In this document: piece by piece, positions 1 through 11,277 of the stretch
How positions within the stretch are numbered: the stretch's first letter is position 1
Layout: each line of letters opens with the position of its first letter
Origin: Pogonophryne albipinna
Taxonomy: Eukaryota; Chordata; Actinopteri; Perciformes; Artedidraconidae
Direction: 5' to 3'
Length of the DNA: 64,000 nt
Assembly (NCBI GenBank): GCA_028583405.1
Contig: JAPTMU010000064.1
Location: forward strand, 310,001-374,000
Position numbers and translations under genes: made by a program
The notes under the pieces: model-generated
Database searches by the model: none
Told to the model about the DNA's origin: nothing
The model's input: only the letters and a program-made list of their open reading frames with translations

Positions 1-102
1 GTTGCACCCCGGAAACACATGAGCATCTAACACTGGAACGTGTTCTGGAGCTGGAGAACAGGGAACTTCCAGCTCCTTTATCGAGGAGAGGAGAGGAGGC
101 TG

Positions 103-2136
103 TCAGGCCGCCCTCTTCTTCTTCCTCGTCTGGTGGCTGAATGTCTGGGCCGGCTGTGCCTGAGCGGCTGCTGCCGGAACCGGAGACTTTCTTGGCCAGC
201 TCGTCCTCACCTCATGTCTGGGCTGGAGACCCGGGGCGGGCTGTGGCCTCTGCTGTTTCAGGATCTTGAAACGGGCAGGACGTGAGGCAGCCTGAGCGAA
301 TGACTGCCGCGGGGCCGTTGAAGGCGGCGACTGGACCCTTCGGGGAAGACAAAGCTGGAGAGCCTCATCCTCCTTCTTTTTGGATTCACACCGCTGCTGC
401 ATCGAAGCTAGAGCGGAGCCAAATATGCCCTCGGGAACAATAGGCATGTCCAAGACGTCCTCTTTTTCCCGGTCCGGAAGGTTCGTCAGGGTAAGCCACC
501 TGGCTCTCTCCTGTACCACCATTATCCCCAGTGCTTTGCCCGTGGCTTGGACTGCACAGCGCTGCACACGGAGGCAAATGTCCGTGATCGCTGCGATTTC
601 GTCCCACACGGCAGGCTCAGGTTTGATCGTCATGTCCTCGCAGAGCTCCGCCTGGTAGTAAAGAAAACAGATATTGTTCGAAACTGTATTAAAGTAAACA
701 GGTATTATCTTGAACTGTATTGAAGTGAACATGTATTATTTGGGACTGTTTTAAAGTAATCCTATATATATATATAAACCTTCTCACTTACACTCACTGA
801 CCCAGATACCAGCACACACACATACACCTCCTCCCACCAGCACACACACATATTATTTTCAAGGTTCTTCCTGGGGCCAATATAATCTCAAGCACCAATA
901 TATCTGTGTACAATGTTTGATTGTCTGGGAAGGGATAGTTTGTGTGAAATCTTCCTTGGGAAAGTAAAGGAGTGAACTCAGGTGCAAGATAAGAAGTGAT
1001 TCTCCGCCCCAAATATGTCTATATATACTGTTGTTTATTCATGCAAAATGCCCCCTGTTTCTGACTGGCTGGTCCCGATATCTGTATCGCACGGCAGTAG
1101 AGCGGGGAGCCCGGAGTGCTCTGTTACAGGGCACAGAGACGTTGAGCGCCCTGGCGGACAAAGCTGCGGCTTTATAGGCTCGTTCGGTCATTGCTGACTG
1201 GAAGCGGTCTGCCTTTGCCGGTAGCGTGGGGTTCCTGCTCGGTGCCGAAGCCAGCCGCGGTTGGAGGTGGGCTACCACCAGCAGTTCCATGGGCGGCATG
1301 TGGAGCAGGCCGAGCTTCTCCATGCCGACACAGTCCAAAGAGGAGGCACCCTGGATTGGGGCCTTGTTGCTGAAAGGGCGGTCTCTCCACGAGACCGACG
1401 CCTCGTCCAGCATCTCTGGAAAGACTGGGAGAAGCTGCTTCCTCATCCTCGCTGCTTGGGGCAAGTTCTTCCCCTCATAGCGAGATCTGGAGGTCTCCTT
1501 GGCCACTTCAGGCCAGGGGATGTCAAGCCTGGATGCAGCGCGTTGGCACACGGCCTGCAAGTCCATACTGAGGCAGGACGAAGCTGGTGTGCTTTCGCAC
1601 GGGGGAGCGGACATCGCCTCCGGCTTGGCAGCCTGGGCAGATGAGACGAAGATGTCATCTTCGTGCTCATCCGAGTCGGATAAGAGGAACTCAGAGGCAT
1701 CCTCTTCATCTTCCTCCATATAATCCAGCTGTAGGACATCCTCCGCGGGTGGAACCACGGTGAGGTCCAGTTGGGAGCCCCAGCTTGACACAGCGCGGGG
1801 CTCAGCTCTCGCGGCTCTTGCCGCCACCGGGCCCCAGCCTGACACAGCACGTGGCTCAATCTCCACAGCGGTCGCCACCATGTCCCGATTGCCGGCCGGC
1901 GAATCAACGGACATGAAGGGGTCCCGTCCCGACAGGCTAGCTAGGCGCGCTAGCCGTCTGCGGAGGCTCTTGATGGTGAAGCGGGCACAATGTCCGCACG
2001 AACCGGGGGTATCGATAGCTTCCTGGGCGTGTTCCAGCCCAAGGCAGGACGAGCAGACCTGGTGTGAGTCCGTGCCCGAGATCCTAAACCCGCAGCCTCC
2101 GAGCCGAGCCTCCGAGCCGAGCCTCCGGAGGGACAA
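103..2136 (-). pseudogene. DIRS-type retrotransposon ORF1 (gag-like), interrupted
   Basis: The reading frame opens at 2136 on the minus strand. Its N-terminus has a Cys/His cluster (CSSCLGLEHAQEA, then CGHC), followed by an acidic middle (DYMEEDEEDASEF) and a conserved block around LLPVFPEMLDEASVSW and MEKLGLLHMPPMELLVVAHL. The frame leaves the family pattern after RALNVS (near 1130). The matching C-terminal half resumes near 655 with YQAELCEDM and continues through RARWLTLTNLPDREKEDVLD to a basic tail ending at 103. I recognise this as the gag-like ORF1 of fish DIRS-type (tyrosine recombinase) retrotransposons. The order, strand and continuity of the halves indicate one ORF split by a roughly 470-bp insertion. 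The RT and recombinase ORFs would lie beyond the left edge of the window, so they cannot be judged. The element is probably dead. Family assignment is from memory of fish homologues. Confidence 0.62.
656..1130. mobile_element. Unidentified ~470-bp insertion inside the DIRS ORF1
   Basis: This stretch separates two halves of one ORF. It has a (TA)n run at 764-776, CA-rich repeats near 806-850, and three imperfect copies of an aactgtattaaagtaa-like motif between 680 and 755. No coding sequence is visible. It could be a solo LTR or a non-autonomous DNA element. I found no convincing terminal inverted repeat or target duplication, so the class is unknown and the borders are approximate. Confidence 0.4.
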
Positions 2137-2720
2137 GCTAGTAACAGGTATGTTACCGAAAAAAATCCAACCTTATCGTTATTCCGAAAGGAAAAAACGA
2201 CGGGGTAGATTTTTCTTTAAAAATATTAACTGGTGTGTTAATATCTTTCTTATCTCCGTCTCCTCTGGTGTGAGGGAGAGAAGAGTCCGTCCCCGCTCGC
2301 CGTGGTGTCCGCGCCGAGGGATAAACTAGCAACAGGTATGTTACTGTTTGAAGAAAAAATCAAACCTTACCGTTATTTCGAAAGAAAAAACGGCGGGGCA
2401 GATTACAATATTAACTGGTGTGTTAATATTTGTTCAATTGTTCTGCAAAGCAAAAAAGTAACCGGCAAAAGTAACCGAATGTTAGCTTGGGTTCAGTCTG
2501 TGGACCGTTAAAGCTAGCCCGGCTACTGATATTCGAGATGCGCTCTGAAGCGAGAAAGGGTGTTTGAATGACGCTGCGACGTAGCGCAAGCTACTTAAAG
2601 GGTGGGTGGATTCCCTGACGTAGACGTCAAGATCACCAGCCAATCAGGATTGGCGTAATGAGATTGATGCTTCTGTTTGCATACGCGTTGAGGCGCATTC
2701 CATAGTGAGACATCGAACGT
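2137..2720 (-). repeat. Leader/terminal region of the DIRS-type element, with an internal duplication
   Basis: Just upstream of the ORF1 start, about 105 bp (2139-2252) recurs at 2325-2430 with a period near 186 bp. Both copies share ctag(t/c)aacaggtatgtta and a later ttaactggtgtgttaatat. The 2500-2700 part continues GC-rich without coding potential, and I take it as the terminal repeat of the element. The outer limit near 2720 is a guess, based on where the next recognisable element (SCAN-like gag) begins. Confidence 0.4.
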
Positions 2721-2799
2721 AGTGTTATGAATGAGAACAGAATGAACACGTGTGGCACGCCTGTTACGAGCTTTCTGTAAAGAAACAGGACGAGAATAA

Positions 2800-3430
2800 T
2801 TACACTGAGCCATAACACAACTGTGCGTTAACACAAGCTCATCCACCATAGTAGCGGCCTGCTGCAAGGAGGTTATTTTTTGTTCTTTTAAATTGACAAC
2901 AGTATGTTCTGGTACACTGTTTTTAAATTCCTCCAACATCATAAGTTCACACATTGAGGTAAGGTCATCAGCTATACAAGCTCTACACCACCCATCAAAA
3001 GGGATTTTGTTCTCCCTCGGAAAGTCCACATAAGTCTGGCCAGGAGTTTTCAGGCTGCGAAAACACTGCCTATATACTGTAGGCCTCAGGCACAAGCTCA
3101 TACGCCCTAAGAATAGCACCTTTAACATTTTCATAAACAATGCTGTCTTCAACAGGAAGAGAAGAGCAAACCATCTTTGCCCAATCAACTAACTTGCACT
3201 GTAACAGTATAGCCCACACATCCCTCGGCCACTGCAAAGCAGCAACAAACAAAACAAAGTATGACTCAACTTCAGACTCGCGAAACACTGGGACAGCTAA
3301 ATGTTGGTACTTACATCAAAAGCAGCAGCAGAACCTGACAATGGTTGTGTACCCGAAGAGGTACCAACTGAACCTGTCTGCAGCTCTAGCTCACGCATCC
3401 TGTCTATAAATAGGCCTTTACAGCCATGGA
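2800..3430 (-). pseudogene. SCAN-like gag fragment of a Gypsy/Gmr1-related element
   Basis: Reading minus from about 3430, a start region (MRELELQ...) leads to FRESEVESYF, then WPRDVWAILLQCKL, then ILRAYELVPEAY. In another frame it continues as RQCFRSLKTPGQTYVDF, ADDLTSMCELMMLEEF and LQQAATMVDELVLTH. This is the pattern of the SCAN-like capsid domain of fish Gypsy (Gmr1-related) gag proteins, the proposed source of vertebrate SCAN domains. There is an in-frame stop near 3310 and a frame change near 3075. No protease, integrase or RT follows, so only a gag piece survives. Its divergence from the gag of the Gmr1-type element at 9.5-11.3 kb shows it is a different family member. Confidence 0.6.
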
Positions 3431-4262
3431 ATATTGGGAGATTAATAGAAGAGAATAGAAGACCATAATGCTGCAAAGCTTCAACACTTCTGTATCACTT
3501 GAGTTCAGTGCAGATTACATTTGACTTCTCTTCAGTTTTATCAGAAAAGTTTCCCAGATTGCATTTAGTTTACTCCCTCTCTCCCTCTATTCTCTGTACA
3601 GTCTTACTGGAGGACAGACGTGCACACTCGATACTAAATGCCACCAAAAAGGCAGTATTGATGCAGTGAAAGCATTTGCAAAACACCAGCAGAACTCAGG
3701 GTTTCCCCAAAGCAAGAGAAAATGTTCAGCCCCTGATTTTTAAATCTGCACGATACACTGCAGTTTCTTTTCAGCACCAATCACAAGTGCTTATCTCGCA
3801 AGAAATATTGACGATGTTGAGGGGGAACAGGAATCACCTTGTACCTCCCTGCTCCTCTCACTGTGTGTATGTGTCTGTAGTGCTTATGTGTGTACATTTG
3901 AGGATCTAGTGTGGGTGGGGGCTCCCATCAGGAGCATTGGACTGATAGAAACATGACAGAGGTGGGATTAAGGTCAGCAGAGTGTTTGTGAGGACACTAC
4001 TCTGAAAACACACACTAATAGATAGGAAGCTATAGGTTGGGAAACATGCATGCCTGAATGCTTGCATGTTAATATTAAATTCAGATTCACTGCTTTTGTT
4101 GTCCATTCTCATATTGCTGATAAAATGCAATTGAGCACCTCCTACTGTCTGCATATCATATTAGTTCCCACCATATGTTGAAAACACAAAATGCTGCATT
4201 ATTCACTCCAAATTACAACTTCATAGCATGTGAGGACAATCCTAATAAGCTATGCCAACAAG
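3431..4262. other. Non-coding; 3910-4262 is the downstream flank of WxxW copy A
   Basis: No gene is supported in this stretch. The part from about 3910 to 4250 is the reverse complement of 51360-51640 and partly of 55870-56080, both of which lie downstream of WxxW copies B and C. It is therefore the continuation of the copy-A 3' flank, separated from the gene by the DNA element and the LTR element at 4263-11950. The 3431-3900 part carries CT-rich and GT-rich stretches and nothing recognisable. Confidence 0.6.
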
Positions 4263-4844
4263 TCCTCCAACTCATACGACCAAATGGGCCGATTGCTCAG
4301 GCCCTTATTACGACCAAATATGTCGTTTGTTCAAGCGCTTAATACGTCCGATAATTCCGTTTTAAAGTTTTCGCCCTCTAGTGCTCCCGTTGAATGCTAA
4401 CGTTACAGATGGTCGTTTATTCACAAATAACCCTCTCTGTAAAATCCTAAATTGTAGGATAGTTTGGCCATTAAAACGCTTTTTGATTAGATTTCTAGCG
4501 AGAAGTGTATCTTGTACTTTTAGAATCCACGTCCAGTCGATATGTAGGATCTATAGTTTGATAGATATTACGAAGATGATTTGAGGTATGCGGCAGCCTC
4601 CATGTAAACTTACGGGTTGAAAACAGTATTTCCGGTCTCGACGTTTTCATAATAAAACCAATGATCAAATGATTTAACAGTGATATCTGCAGTACTCATC
4701 AACTAAAAAACATCAGTTTATCCTTGTTAATTATACAATATTTATTGGTTTAAATTGTGTACAATGCTTTTGTGTTTTTCCCATAGGTTTTTCTCTTTCG
4801 ATTCTGAGGGACACCTTTCTTTTTTCAGAGGTTTTGATAGGCTA

Positions 4845-6120
4845 AAACATCGATTGTTTTAGCCGCAATGCATGTCGGGATATGGTGTTTATGCGATATG
4901 AAATCGGAAAAACATTTTTTAAAAATAAATTAATAATACTTTATTCCGAGTGTTCTTGCTTTTCTCTTTGGAAGTCATCACATAACGGCATTGTAATACA
5001 CGGTTCGGCTGCATTAAATATTACATATCTGCCGTAGATATTTATTTATAGAGCCCTGATGAGAAGACCTTTTGACAAACTGTAAGAAATGCCGCCAAAA
5101 CTGAATATGTGACGTGGATCATAAATATATTAACAATTAAACAACATCTTCCATTTCTTTTCACACAATACGTCTCCTTGCAGTATCAACACTAATTCGG
5201 CTGACTTTTATATTTGATCCAATTGGTAGATAGGTTATATTTACACCATAACGGTGCACAGCTGATAGAAAGGGATTTTTTTGTAATTTTTAAAGATATT
5301 ATTTACTGAGCTACCTTTCCAACTCCTCATGCAGTTGACTGTTACAGGTCTATACAGGTTCATGGTACAATGCATAAGCTTCAAATCGAGAGACTGAATC
5401 TGTATTTTCCTTTACCGTTCTGTTTTAATTTCACTATAAACTAAAGTTAATAGTCATATTATGTTTGATATTATTATGTTTTATTAACTACACCACTGTT
5501 TTTTCAACCCGCACCGCCTCGTGGTTAAAGCACATTATTGAATTTGGTTGTTGAATAAGTTTTATTTGATGACAACATTTAAATATTAAGAGTAGCTTAC
5601 ATACAAAATTGGGGGAAAATAGAAGGCATGATAGAAATATAGAATAGAAAATATCAAGAAGATACTGTAGTGATCTCTACAATAAAACAGTTTAGTGCAG
5701 GTCGTCCAAAGATATCAACAGGAGGATGTGCAAAACAGACAAACTAATAAGGCTTTATTTAAACATTAAAGAATACTTTAAGTTAAGGTCTTCTTTTGAA
5801 TAAGAAAAAAACGTTGGGTTTATCCACAGATAAATATGAAGTCTGACAAAGTACTTAACGTCCAATATATTGCATAGTTTATTTTGGCACTTGACAATCA
5901 CCCGTGGGCTGGACCCGTCCAATTCCAGTTTTGGAAAGTCTGCCGTGGTTCCATTCCATTTCATAGAGCTGTTTGACGCTCAGCGTAACCTTGTTGCACT
6001 GCCACTCCAACATCCAAGCACAGGGCTTGATGACTAATCACAGGGTTTGTAAGGCAAGGCGGATGTTGTAGTCGCAAACGATAGCTGGGGATTCTGGGTA
6101 GTGTTGTGTCTTCGGAAACT
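4845..6120 (+). repeat. R1 core repeat, copy a
   Basis: The sequence from agccgcaatgcatg through tttatttatagagccctgatgagaag and on to aagtacttaacgtc and gatagctggggatt... is present elsewhere in the window: same orientation at 23158-23825, and inverted at 25552-26720, 47540-48660 and 46590-46750. It carries only scattered short ORFs that are not shared between copies, so I regard it as non-coding element core. Confidence 0.6.
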
Positions 6121-6594
6121 GTAGTGTCTAAACTCCGAAAAAACGATTTGTTTCTCTGAATCGAAGGTTAAAAACACAAAAGCATTGTACACAATTTAAA
6201 CCAATCAATATTGTGTAATCAACAAGGATAAACTGTTGTTTTTTAGTTGATGAGTAATGTAGATATCACTGTGTAATCATTTGACAGTGAGGGGAATATA
6301 TCCGGTTTTATTATGAAAACTTCGAGACCGGAAAAACTGTTTTCACCCACGCTAACTTTACATGGAAGCTGCATACACGTTATCCTGGCGAGACCTCAAA
6401 TCATCATCGTAATATCTATCAAACTATAGATCCTACACATCGACTGGACGTGGATTCTAAGAGTACAATATACACTTCTCGCCAGAACTCAAATCAAAAA
6501 GCATTTTAATGGCCAAACTATTCCACAATTTAAGATTTTCCAGAGAGGGTTATTTGTGAATAAACGTCCCTCCTGCAATGAACGGGCCGGGAGC

Positions 6595-6651
6595 ATGTTG
6601 TTTCTTACACGACCACTAGAGCACCTCTAGTGGTCGTGTAAGAAACAACAT
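6595..6651. repeat. Perfect 27-bp inverted repeat with a 3-nt loop
   Basis: The arm atgttgtttcttacacgacc... (6595-6621) is followed by cac (6622-6624) and then by its exact reverse complement (6625-6651). A transcript or single strand of this region would fold into a 27-bp hairpin. It lies just outside the Gmr1-type element (starting 6677), within the right arm of the surrounding DNA element. Confidence 0.9.
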
Positions 6652-6676
6652 ACACTTTAAAACGTGTGTCTGGGTC

Positions 6677-6798
6677 TGTGAGCCTCTCCGCTCACACAGG
6701 GTTCAAATATGGACGGAAACAGCAGGTTCGTGTAACAAAGGCGTTTATTAGCTCCAAACAAAAGTATCCACGGGTCTCCAACGTTGGCAACCTTCACA
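6677..6798 (-). repeat. 3' LTR of the Gmr1-type element (122 bp)
   Basis: On the minus strand it begins TGTGAAGGTTGCC and ends GAGGCTCACA, giving canonical TG...CA ends. It contains an AATAAA signal (minus strand) in gctAATAAAcgcc. The same sequence forms the outer parts of the 5' LTR, which differ by an 8-bp extra stretch and the LINE insertion. It is a very short LTR for a Gypsy element. Confidence 0.85.
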
Positions 6799-6999
6799 GG
6801 TCCATTTGCCACCTTCCAGGATCCCGCCTACTGCAAAACAGACCAGAACCAGGTTACCACAAGATTTTATTCCGGCACTGATTACCTGATTCCGATCAGC
6901 TGTCTGGCCTCCGGCCGAGCCACTCCCTTCACTCCAGCAGCCGTCGCCCTAACCACACCCCTAACCACATACCCCCACCGCCCGACTCAGGCCGGGATC

Positions 7000-9476
7000 C
7001 CACCGGCCGCAAGCTGATTCCCCCCCCCCCCCCCCCCCACCGCTGAGCGAGAGAGGAAATCAGCCACGACCATCCGGTTACCCGGCCTGTGGATCACCTT
7101 GAAGTTGAAAGGCTGTAACGCCAGATACCACAGAGTGATCCGAGCGTTGGCATCCTTCATGCGGTGGAGCCACTGGAGCGGGGCATGGTCCGACCAGAGG
7201 GTGAAAGGGCGCCCCAGGAGGTAGTACCGCAGGGCTCCGACCGCCCACCGTATGGCGAGACGCTCCTTTTACACCGTACTGTAGTTCACCTCCCTCTGGA
7301 CGAGCTTACGGCTAATGTACAGTACGGGGCGGTCGACCCCGTCTACTTGCTGGGACAAAACGGCCCCCACCCCACTGTTCGAGGCGTCGGTCTGCAACAC
7401 AAAAGGGAGAGAGAAGTCAGCAGAATACAGAAGCGGCTTACCACAGAGGGCTTTTTTAACCCTCTCAAACGCCAGCTGACACCGCTCCGTCCACTGGACC
7501 GGATCTGAAGCACCCTTTCGGGTCAGGTCGGTCAGGGGACTGGTCAGCTCCGAAAAGGACGAGATGAACCGCCTGTAGTAGCCGGCCAGCCCCATGAACC
7601 TCCTGACCTCTTTTTTCGTCTTGGGCGCCAGACAGGCTGAAATGGAGGTTGTTTTCTCTACCTGTGGCCGCACTTGCCCGCCGCCCAAGTGGTACCCCAG
7701 ATACCGTACCTCCCTCCGTCCAACCGCACACTTCTTCGGGTTGGCCGTGAGCCCCGCCTGCCTCAGGGACTCGAGCACTGCCCCCACCTGCTGCATATGC
7801 TGCTCCCATGTCTCACTGTGAATGATGACATCATCCAAGTAAGCAGCAGCTTAAGCAGAGTGGGGACGCAGCACCCGGTCCATGAGCCGCTGGAAGGTGG
7901 CTGGAGCTCCGAACAACCCGAAAGGAAGTGTGATGAATTGGTATAAACCATACGGAGTGGAGAAGGCCGTTTTTTCCTTAGACTCTGGAGAAAGGGGAAT
8001 CTGCCAATAGCCCTTGGTTAAATCCAGCGTTGTGTAAAAGCGAGCAGTGCCTAGCCGATCCAGGAGTTCGTCGACCCGGGGCATTGGATAAGCATTGAAT
8101 TTGGACACCTCGTTCACCCTGCGGTAGTCCACAGAGAACCGGATTGACCCGTCGGACTTACGTACCAGCACGACGGGGCAACACCAGTCACTGGTGGACT
8201 CTTCTATCACTCCCATTTCTAGCATAGCCTGAAGCTCCGCCTGAACAATTTTCCTCTTATGTTCAGGCAGCCTATAGGGCCATGAACGAATGGCCACGCC
8301 CGGGGGCGTTTCTATGCGGTGGTGTATGAGAGAGGTGCGCCCTGGCAGCGGAGAGAACACGTCGGCAAACTGCCTTTGCAACGAAGCAACGTCTGCTCTC
8401 TGGCCCGGTGAGAGATTGTCGCCACAACAGACCGGGGCTAATTTGTTGCTTTTAATGACCTCTGGTCCCAACTCATCTCTCTCAATCACCGTGGTGGCCA
8501 GAGAAACAGACGCCACCTCCCTCCACGCTTTCAGGAGGTTAAGGTGGTAAATCTGTGTTGCTCCCCCCCTGTCAGAACGCACCACCTCATAATCTACGTC
8601 CCCCACTCGTCGTGTGACCACGTAGGGTCCTTGCCACTTGGCGAGTAGTTTAGAGCTAGAGGATGGGAGTAATATAAGCACCTTATCTCCCGGTGAAAAT
8701 TGTCTCAGTTTCGACCCTCTGTTGTACAGGCGCTGCTGACGTTCCTGAGCCTGGAGCAAATTCTCCCGTGATATCTGCCCCAGTGAGTGGAGTTTTGCTC
8801 GCAGGTCCATAACATACTGTATTTTGTTTTTACTGGTGCTTGGACCCTCCTCCCAGTTTTCCTTAACTAGGTCCAAAACACCCCGGGGCTTCCTACCAAA
8901 TAACAGCTCAAAGGGAGAAAATCCCGTGGAGGACTGGGGCACCTCCCGCACTGCAAACAACAGAGGATCTAGCCATTTATCCCAATTACAACTATCTTCG
9001 TGAACGAACTTACGAACCATGTTCTTTAGTGTTTTGTTAAACCGTTCCACCAGGCCGTCGGTCTGCGGATGGTAAACACTAGTCCGTATTGAATGGACGC
9101 CCAGTAGTTCATACAGCTCGCGTAGTGTGCGTGACATACACTGTGTGCCCTGGTCAGTCAGGATCTCTTTCGGGATCCCGACTCGGGAGATAATGTGCAA
9201 CAGTGCCTGCGCGACGCTCTTTGCAGAGATATTACGCAGCGGCACTGCTTCGGGATATCGCGTTGCATAATCCACTAGGACTAGTACAAAGCGATATCCC
9301 CGTGCACTCCGGTCTAATGGCCCGATGAGGTCCATACCAACTCTTTCAAAAGGCACCTCAATCAATGGTAACGGGCGCAAAGGCGCTCTGGGGATGGCCG
9401 GCGGGTTAACCAGCTGACATTCACGGCAAGATGCACACCACCGCTTCACATCTGCGCGAATGCCCGGCCAATAAAA
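7000..9476 (-). pseudogene. pol: Integrase core, reverse transcriptase and RNase H region of the Gmr1-type element
   Basis: This continues the gag-protease frame after the TGA at 9477-9479. It starts with the CASCREC half of the integrase zinc finger. The DDE core follows: GMDLIGPL, LTDQGTQ, YHPQTDGLVERF. A GPY/F-like module comes next (KWQGPYVVTRRV). The RT part has DYRRVNEV, TTLDLTKGYWQIPL and LPFGLFGAPATFQRLM, then a TAA stop (7851-7853) just before the catalytic YLDDVII. RNase H follows with LQTDASNSGVGAVL and, past a second stop (7269-7271), LWSDHAPLQW and VADFLSR. The C-terminus runs into a C/G homopolymer (7020-7038), which makes the final frame uncertain. Two in-frame stops make it non-functional, although all catalytic motifs remain visible. 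Confidence 0.88.
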
Positions 9477-11255
9477 TCAGGCCATTATCCGGTGTAGTGA
9501 TTTGTCGTACCCTAGGTGACCTGACATGGGGTTATAATGAGCCGCCTGGAAAACCATTTCCCGACGGCTTTTTGGCACCAACAACTGGGTATTTATCTCT
9601 CCTGTCTGTGTGTCACGGCTTACACGATACAGCCTGTCCCTAACCACCGAAAAGTGTGGGTGAGTGAGTGCTGCGTTTGGGTGTAGCTGGGAGCCATCAA
9701 TACTCACCACCTGGCCGAAGGCGTGCTGAAGGGTCTCGTCCCTCGACTGTTCGAGGGGGAAATCCTCCACGGGAAACACCAGCGGGTCCAGAGGGACCTC
9801 CGCGGCCCCCTCCGTGTCAGTTTCCCCCTCGACGTCGTCAGCCGCATCCGACTCTCCACTAAACACAGCACACAACTCACATTTCCCTGCTGTCCGTGAA
9901 CGCACCCCCATAGCCCCCGCTAGCTTAGCAAACCCCGGCCAATTCGTTCCCAAAATCAGGGGGTGCGTAAGGCGAGTGCTAACTCCAGCCCTGACTCTAT
10001 GCTTTTTCCCCTTATAAGAAATTTCCAGCGTCACCTCCGGGTACTGGTGAATATCCCCATGCACACACCTCACCTTCACCCATGATGCTTCAATCAATGC
10101 CCCAGGCCGAACCAAGCGCTGATGGATCATCGTCTGATTACAGCCCGTGTCCATCAGAGCCTGGTGTGTACCCCCCTGTATACATACCGGTATACGGTAC
10201 GTCCCTTCCAAAACGGGGGAGGCAACTGGCGGTCCTGCAACCCGAACCAGCTGTCCGACCTCCATGAGAGGACACTCTCGTCGGAAGTGGCCGGGCTGCC
10301 CGCACCGCCAGCAATCCTGCCCTGACGTCTGAGGAGCCCCCCGTGGTGCCGGACGACCAGAAGCATAGGCCGGACCCTGGGGAGAGATAAAAACAGGAGG
10401 GAAAGGTAGGGCTTGGGGGGAAAGTGTCGGGGCTGCGGGGTTGGGGCCGTGTGGTGGTGGGGAGGGAAGGGCAGCTGCTCCCGGAAACCTCCTCCTCGGG
10501 GCTGGGACGGGTCGGCCCGCTGACACGGCTGGTGGTCGAGGCTCCTCTTTCATGCTCCGCCGGGGAAGCGAGAGGTGGTCCTCCGCGAGGACGACGGCTG
10601 CTTCCAGGTTGGCGGGGCGATGGCACTGGACCCAATTCGCCGTCGAAGATGGCAGGCCGGCGATTAACTTCTCCAGCGCCACCTGCCCGACGACTTCCTC
10701 AGCGGAGCGCACCCCCGGCTGGAGCCAGCGGCTCGCTGCATCCAGGAGCCGCTGCGCGTAGGAGAAGGGCCAGTCAGCGTCCTCGAAGGGGAGGGCCCGG
10801 AACCGGTGGCGATGTCCCTCTGGCGTGCTGCCAAGCCGGTCCAGTATGGCCTTCCTCAGATGCCGGTACACATGCCGAGAGGCTGCTGGCAGGCTGTGGG
10901 CGGCTAGCTGCGCACCCCCAGATAGCAGAGGCAATAGCCGCGCTGCCCACTCCTCCTCCGGCCACCCACACTCCGCCGCTGTGCCCTCAAAGATGTCCAG
11001 GTATGCCTCCGGATCATCCTCTGCCGTCAATTTCTGGAGGGCAATTGAAGGCGGTCGGTCTGGGTTGGTAGCAGGATCGGCCTCCCGAGCGGTCGGACGC
11101 TGCAGCAGCTCCCGTAGGAGAGCCCGGTCCTCGCGCTGGCTCGAGGCGATCCCGAGCAGAGCCTCGCTCTGCTGTCGCTGCAATGCTGTGGTGGTCTCCT
11201 GCATGTGAGCGAGACGTTGGAGGGCCTGCCCCAGCGGGGTTTCTCCTTCCGCCAT
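9477..11255 (-). pseudogene. gag-pol: Gag, protease and integrase N-terminus of the Gmr1-type element
   Basis: The frame starts 4 nt downstream of the primer-binding site. Residues of about 80-230 form a SCAN-like capsid region (DPEAYLDIFEGTAAECGWP, LLPLLSGGAQLA, LRKAILDRLG). A CCHC knuckle follows (CWRCGQPGHFRREC, about residue 318). An aspartic protease motif comes next (ALMDTGCNQTMI). The frame ends within the integrase HHCC finger (AHYNPMSGHLGYDKSLHRIMA) at a TGA (9477-9479). The sequence after the stop continues the same domain in the same frame, so this is a nonsense mutation and not a natural gag end. A CGA-to-TGA change at a CpG would explain it. Confidence 0.88.
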
Positions 11256-11258
11256 GAC

Positions 11259-11276
11259 GTCCCTATTCGGGCGCCA
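11259..11276 (-). other. Primer-binding site, lysine-tRNA type
   Basis: The minus strand reads TGGCGCCCGAATAGGGAC, one nucleotide after the LTR end. From general knowledge it differs at one position from the classic tRNA-Lys(UUU) primer-binding site used by several retroviruses and Gypsy elements. Position and sequence fit minus-strand DNA priming. Confidence 0.8.
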
Positions 11277-11277
11277 C

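Larger units (their letters stand above)
4263..6671. mobile_element. Long-inverted-repeat DNA element (left part; continues at 11902-11950)
   Basis: The outer arms match in inverted orientation: 4263-4320 (tcctccaactc... to cccttattacgac) against 11902-11950, and 4400-4790 against 6160-6560. The core (about 4845-6120) is the R1 repeat also seen at 23.2, 25.6 and 47.5 kb. The right arm is broken by the Gmr1-type element, whose target duplication GGGTC marks the break. No transposase frame is visible, so this is a non-autonomous foldback-like element. It sits inside the copy-A downstream flank. An unoccupied version of that flank exists at 51280-51340. Confidence 0.6.

Noticed and set aside
1039..2136. 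A host protein-coding gene of 365 aa
   Set aside because: Motifs and the continuation at 655-103 fit the gag-like ORF of a DIRS-type retrotransposon.
3676..4154. Short ORFs on both strands
   Set aside because: The region is non-coding gene flank shared with 51.4 kb, where the frames are not conserved.
10424..11071. A 215-residue plus-strand ORF
   Set aside because: It is the antisense shadow of the GC-rich gag gene of the Gmr1-type element.
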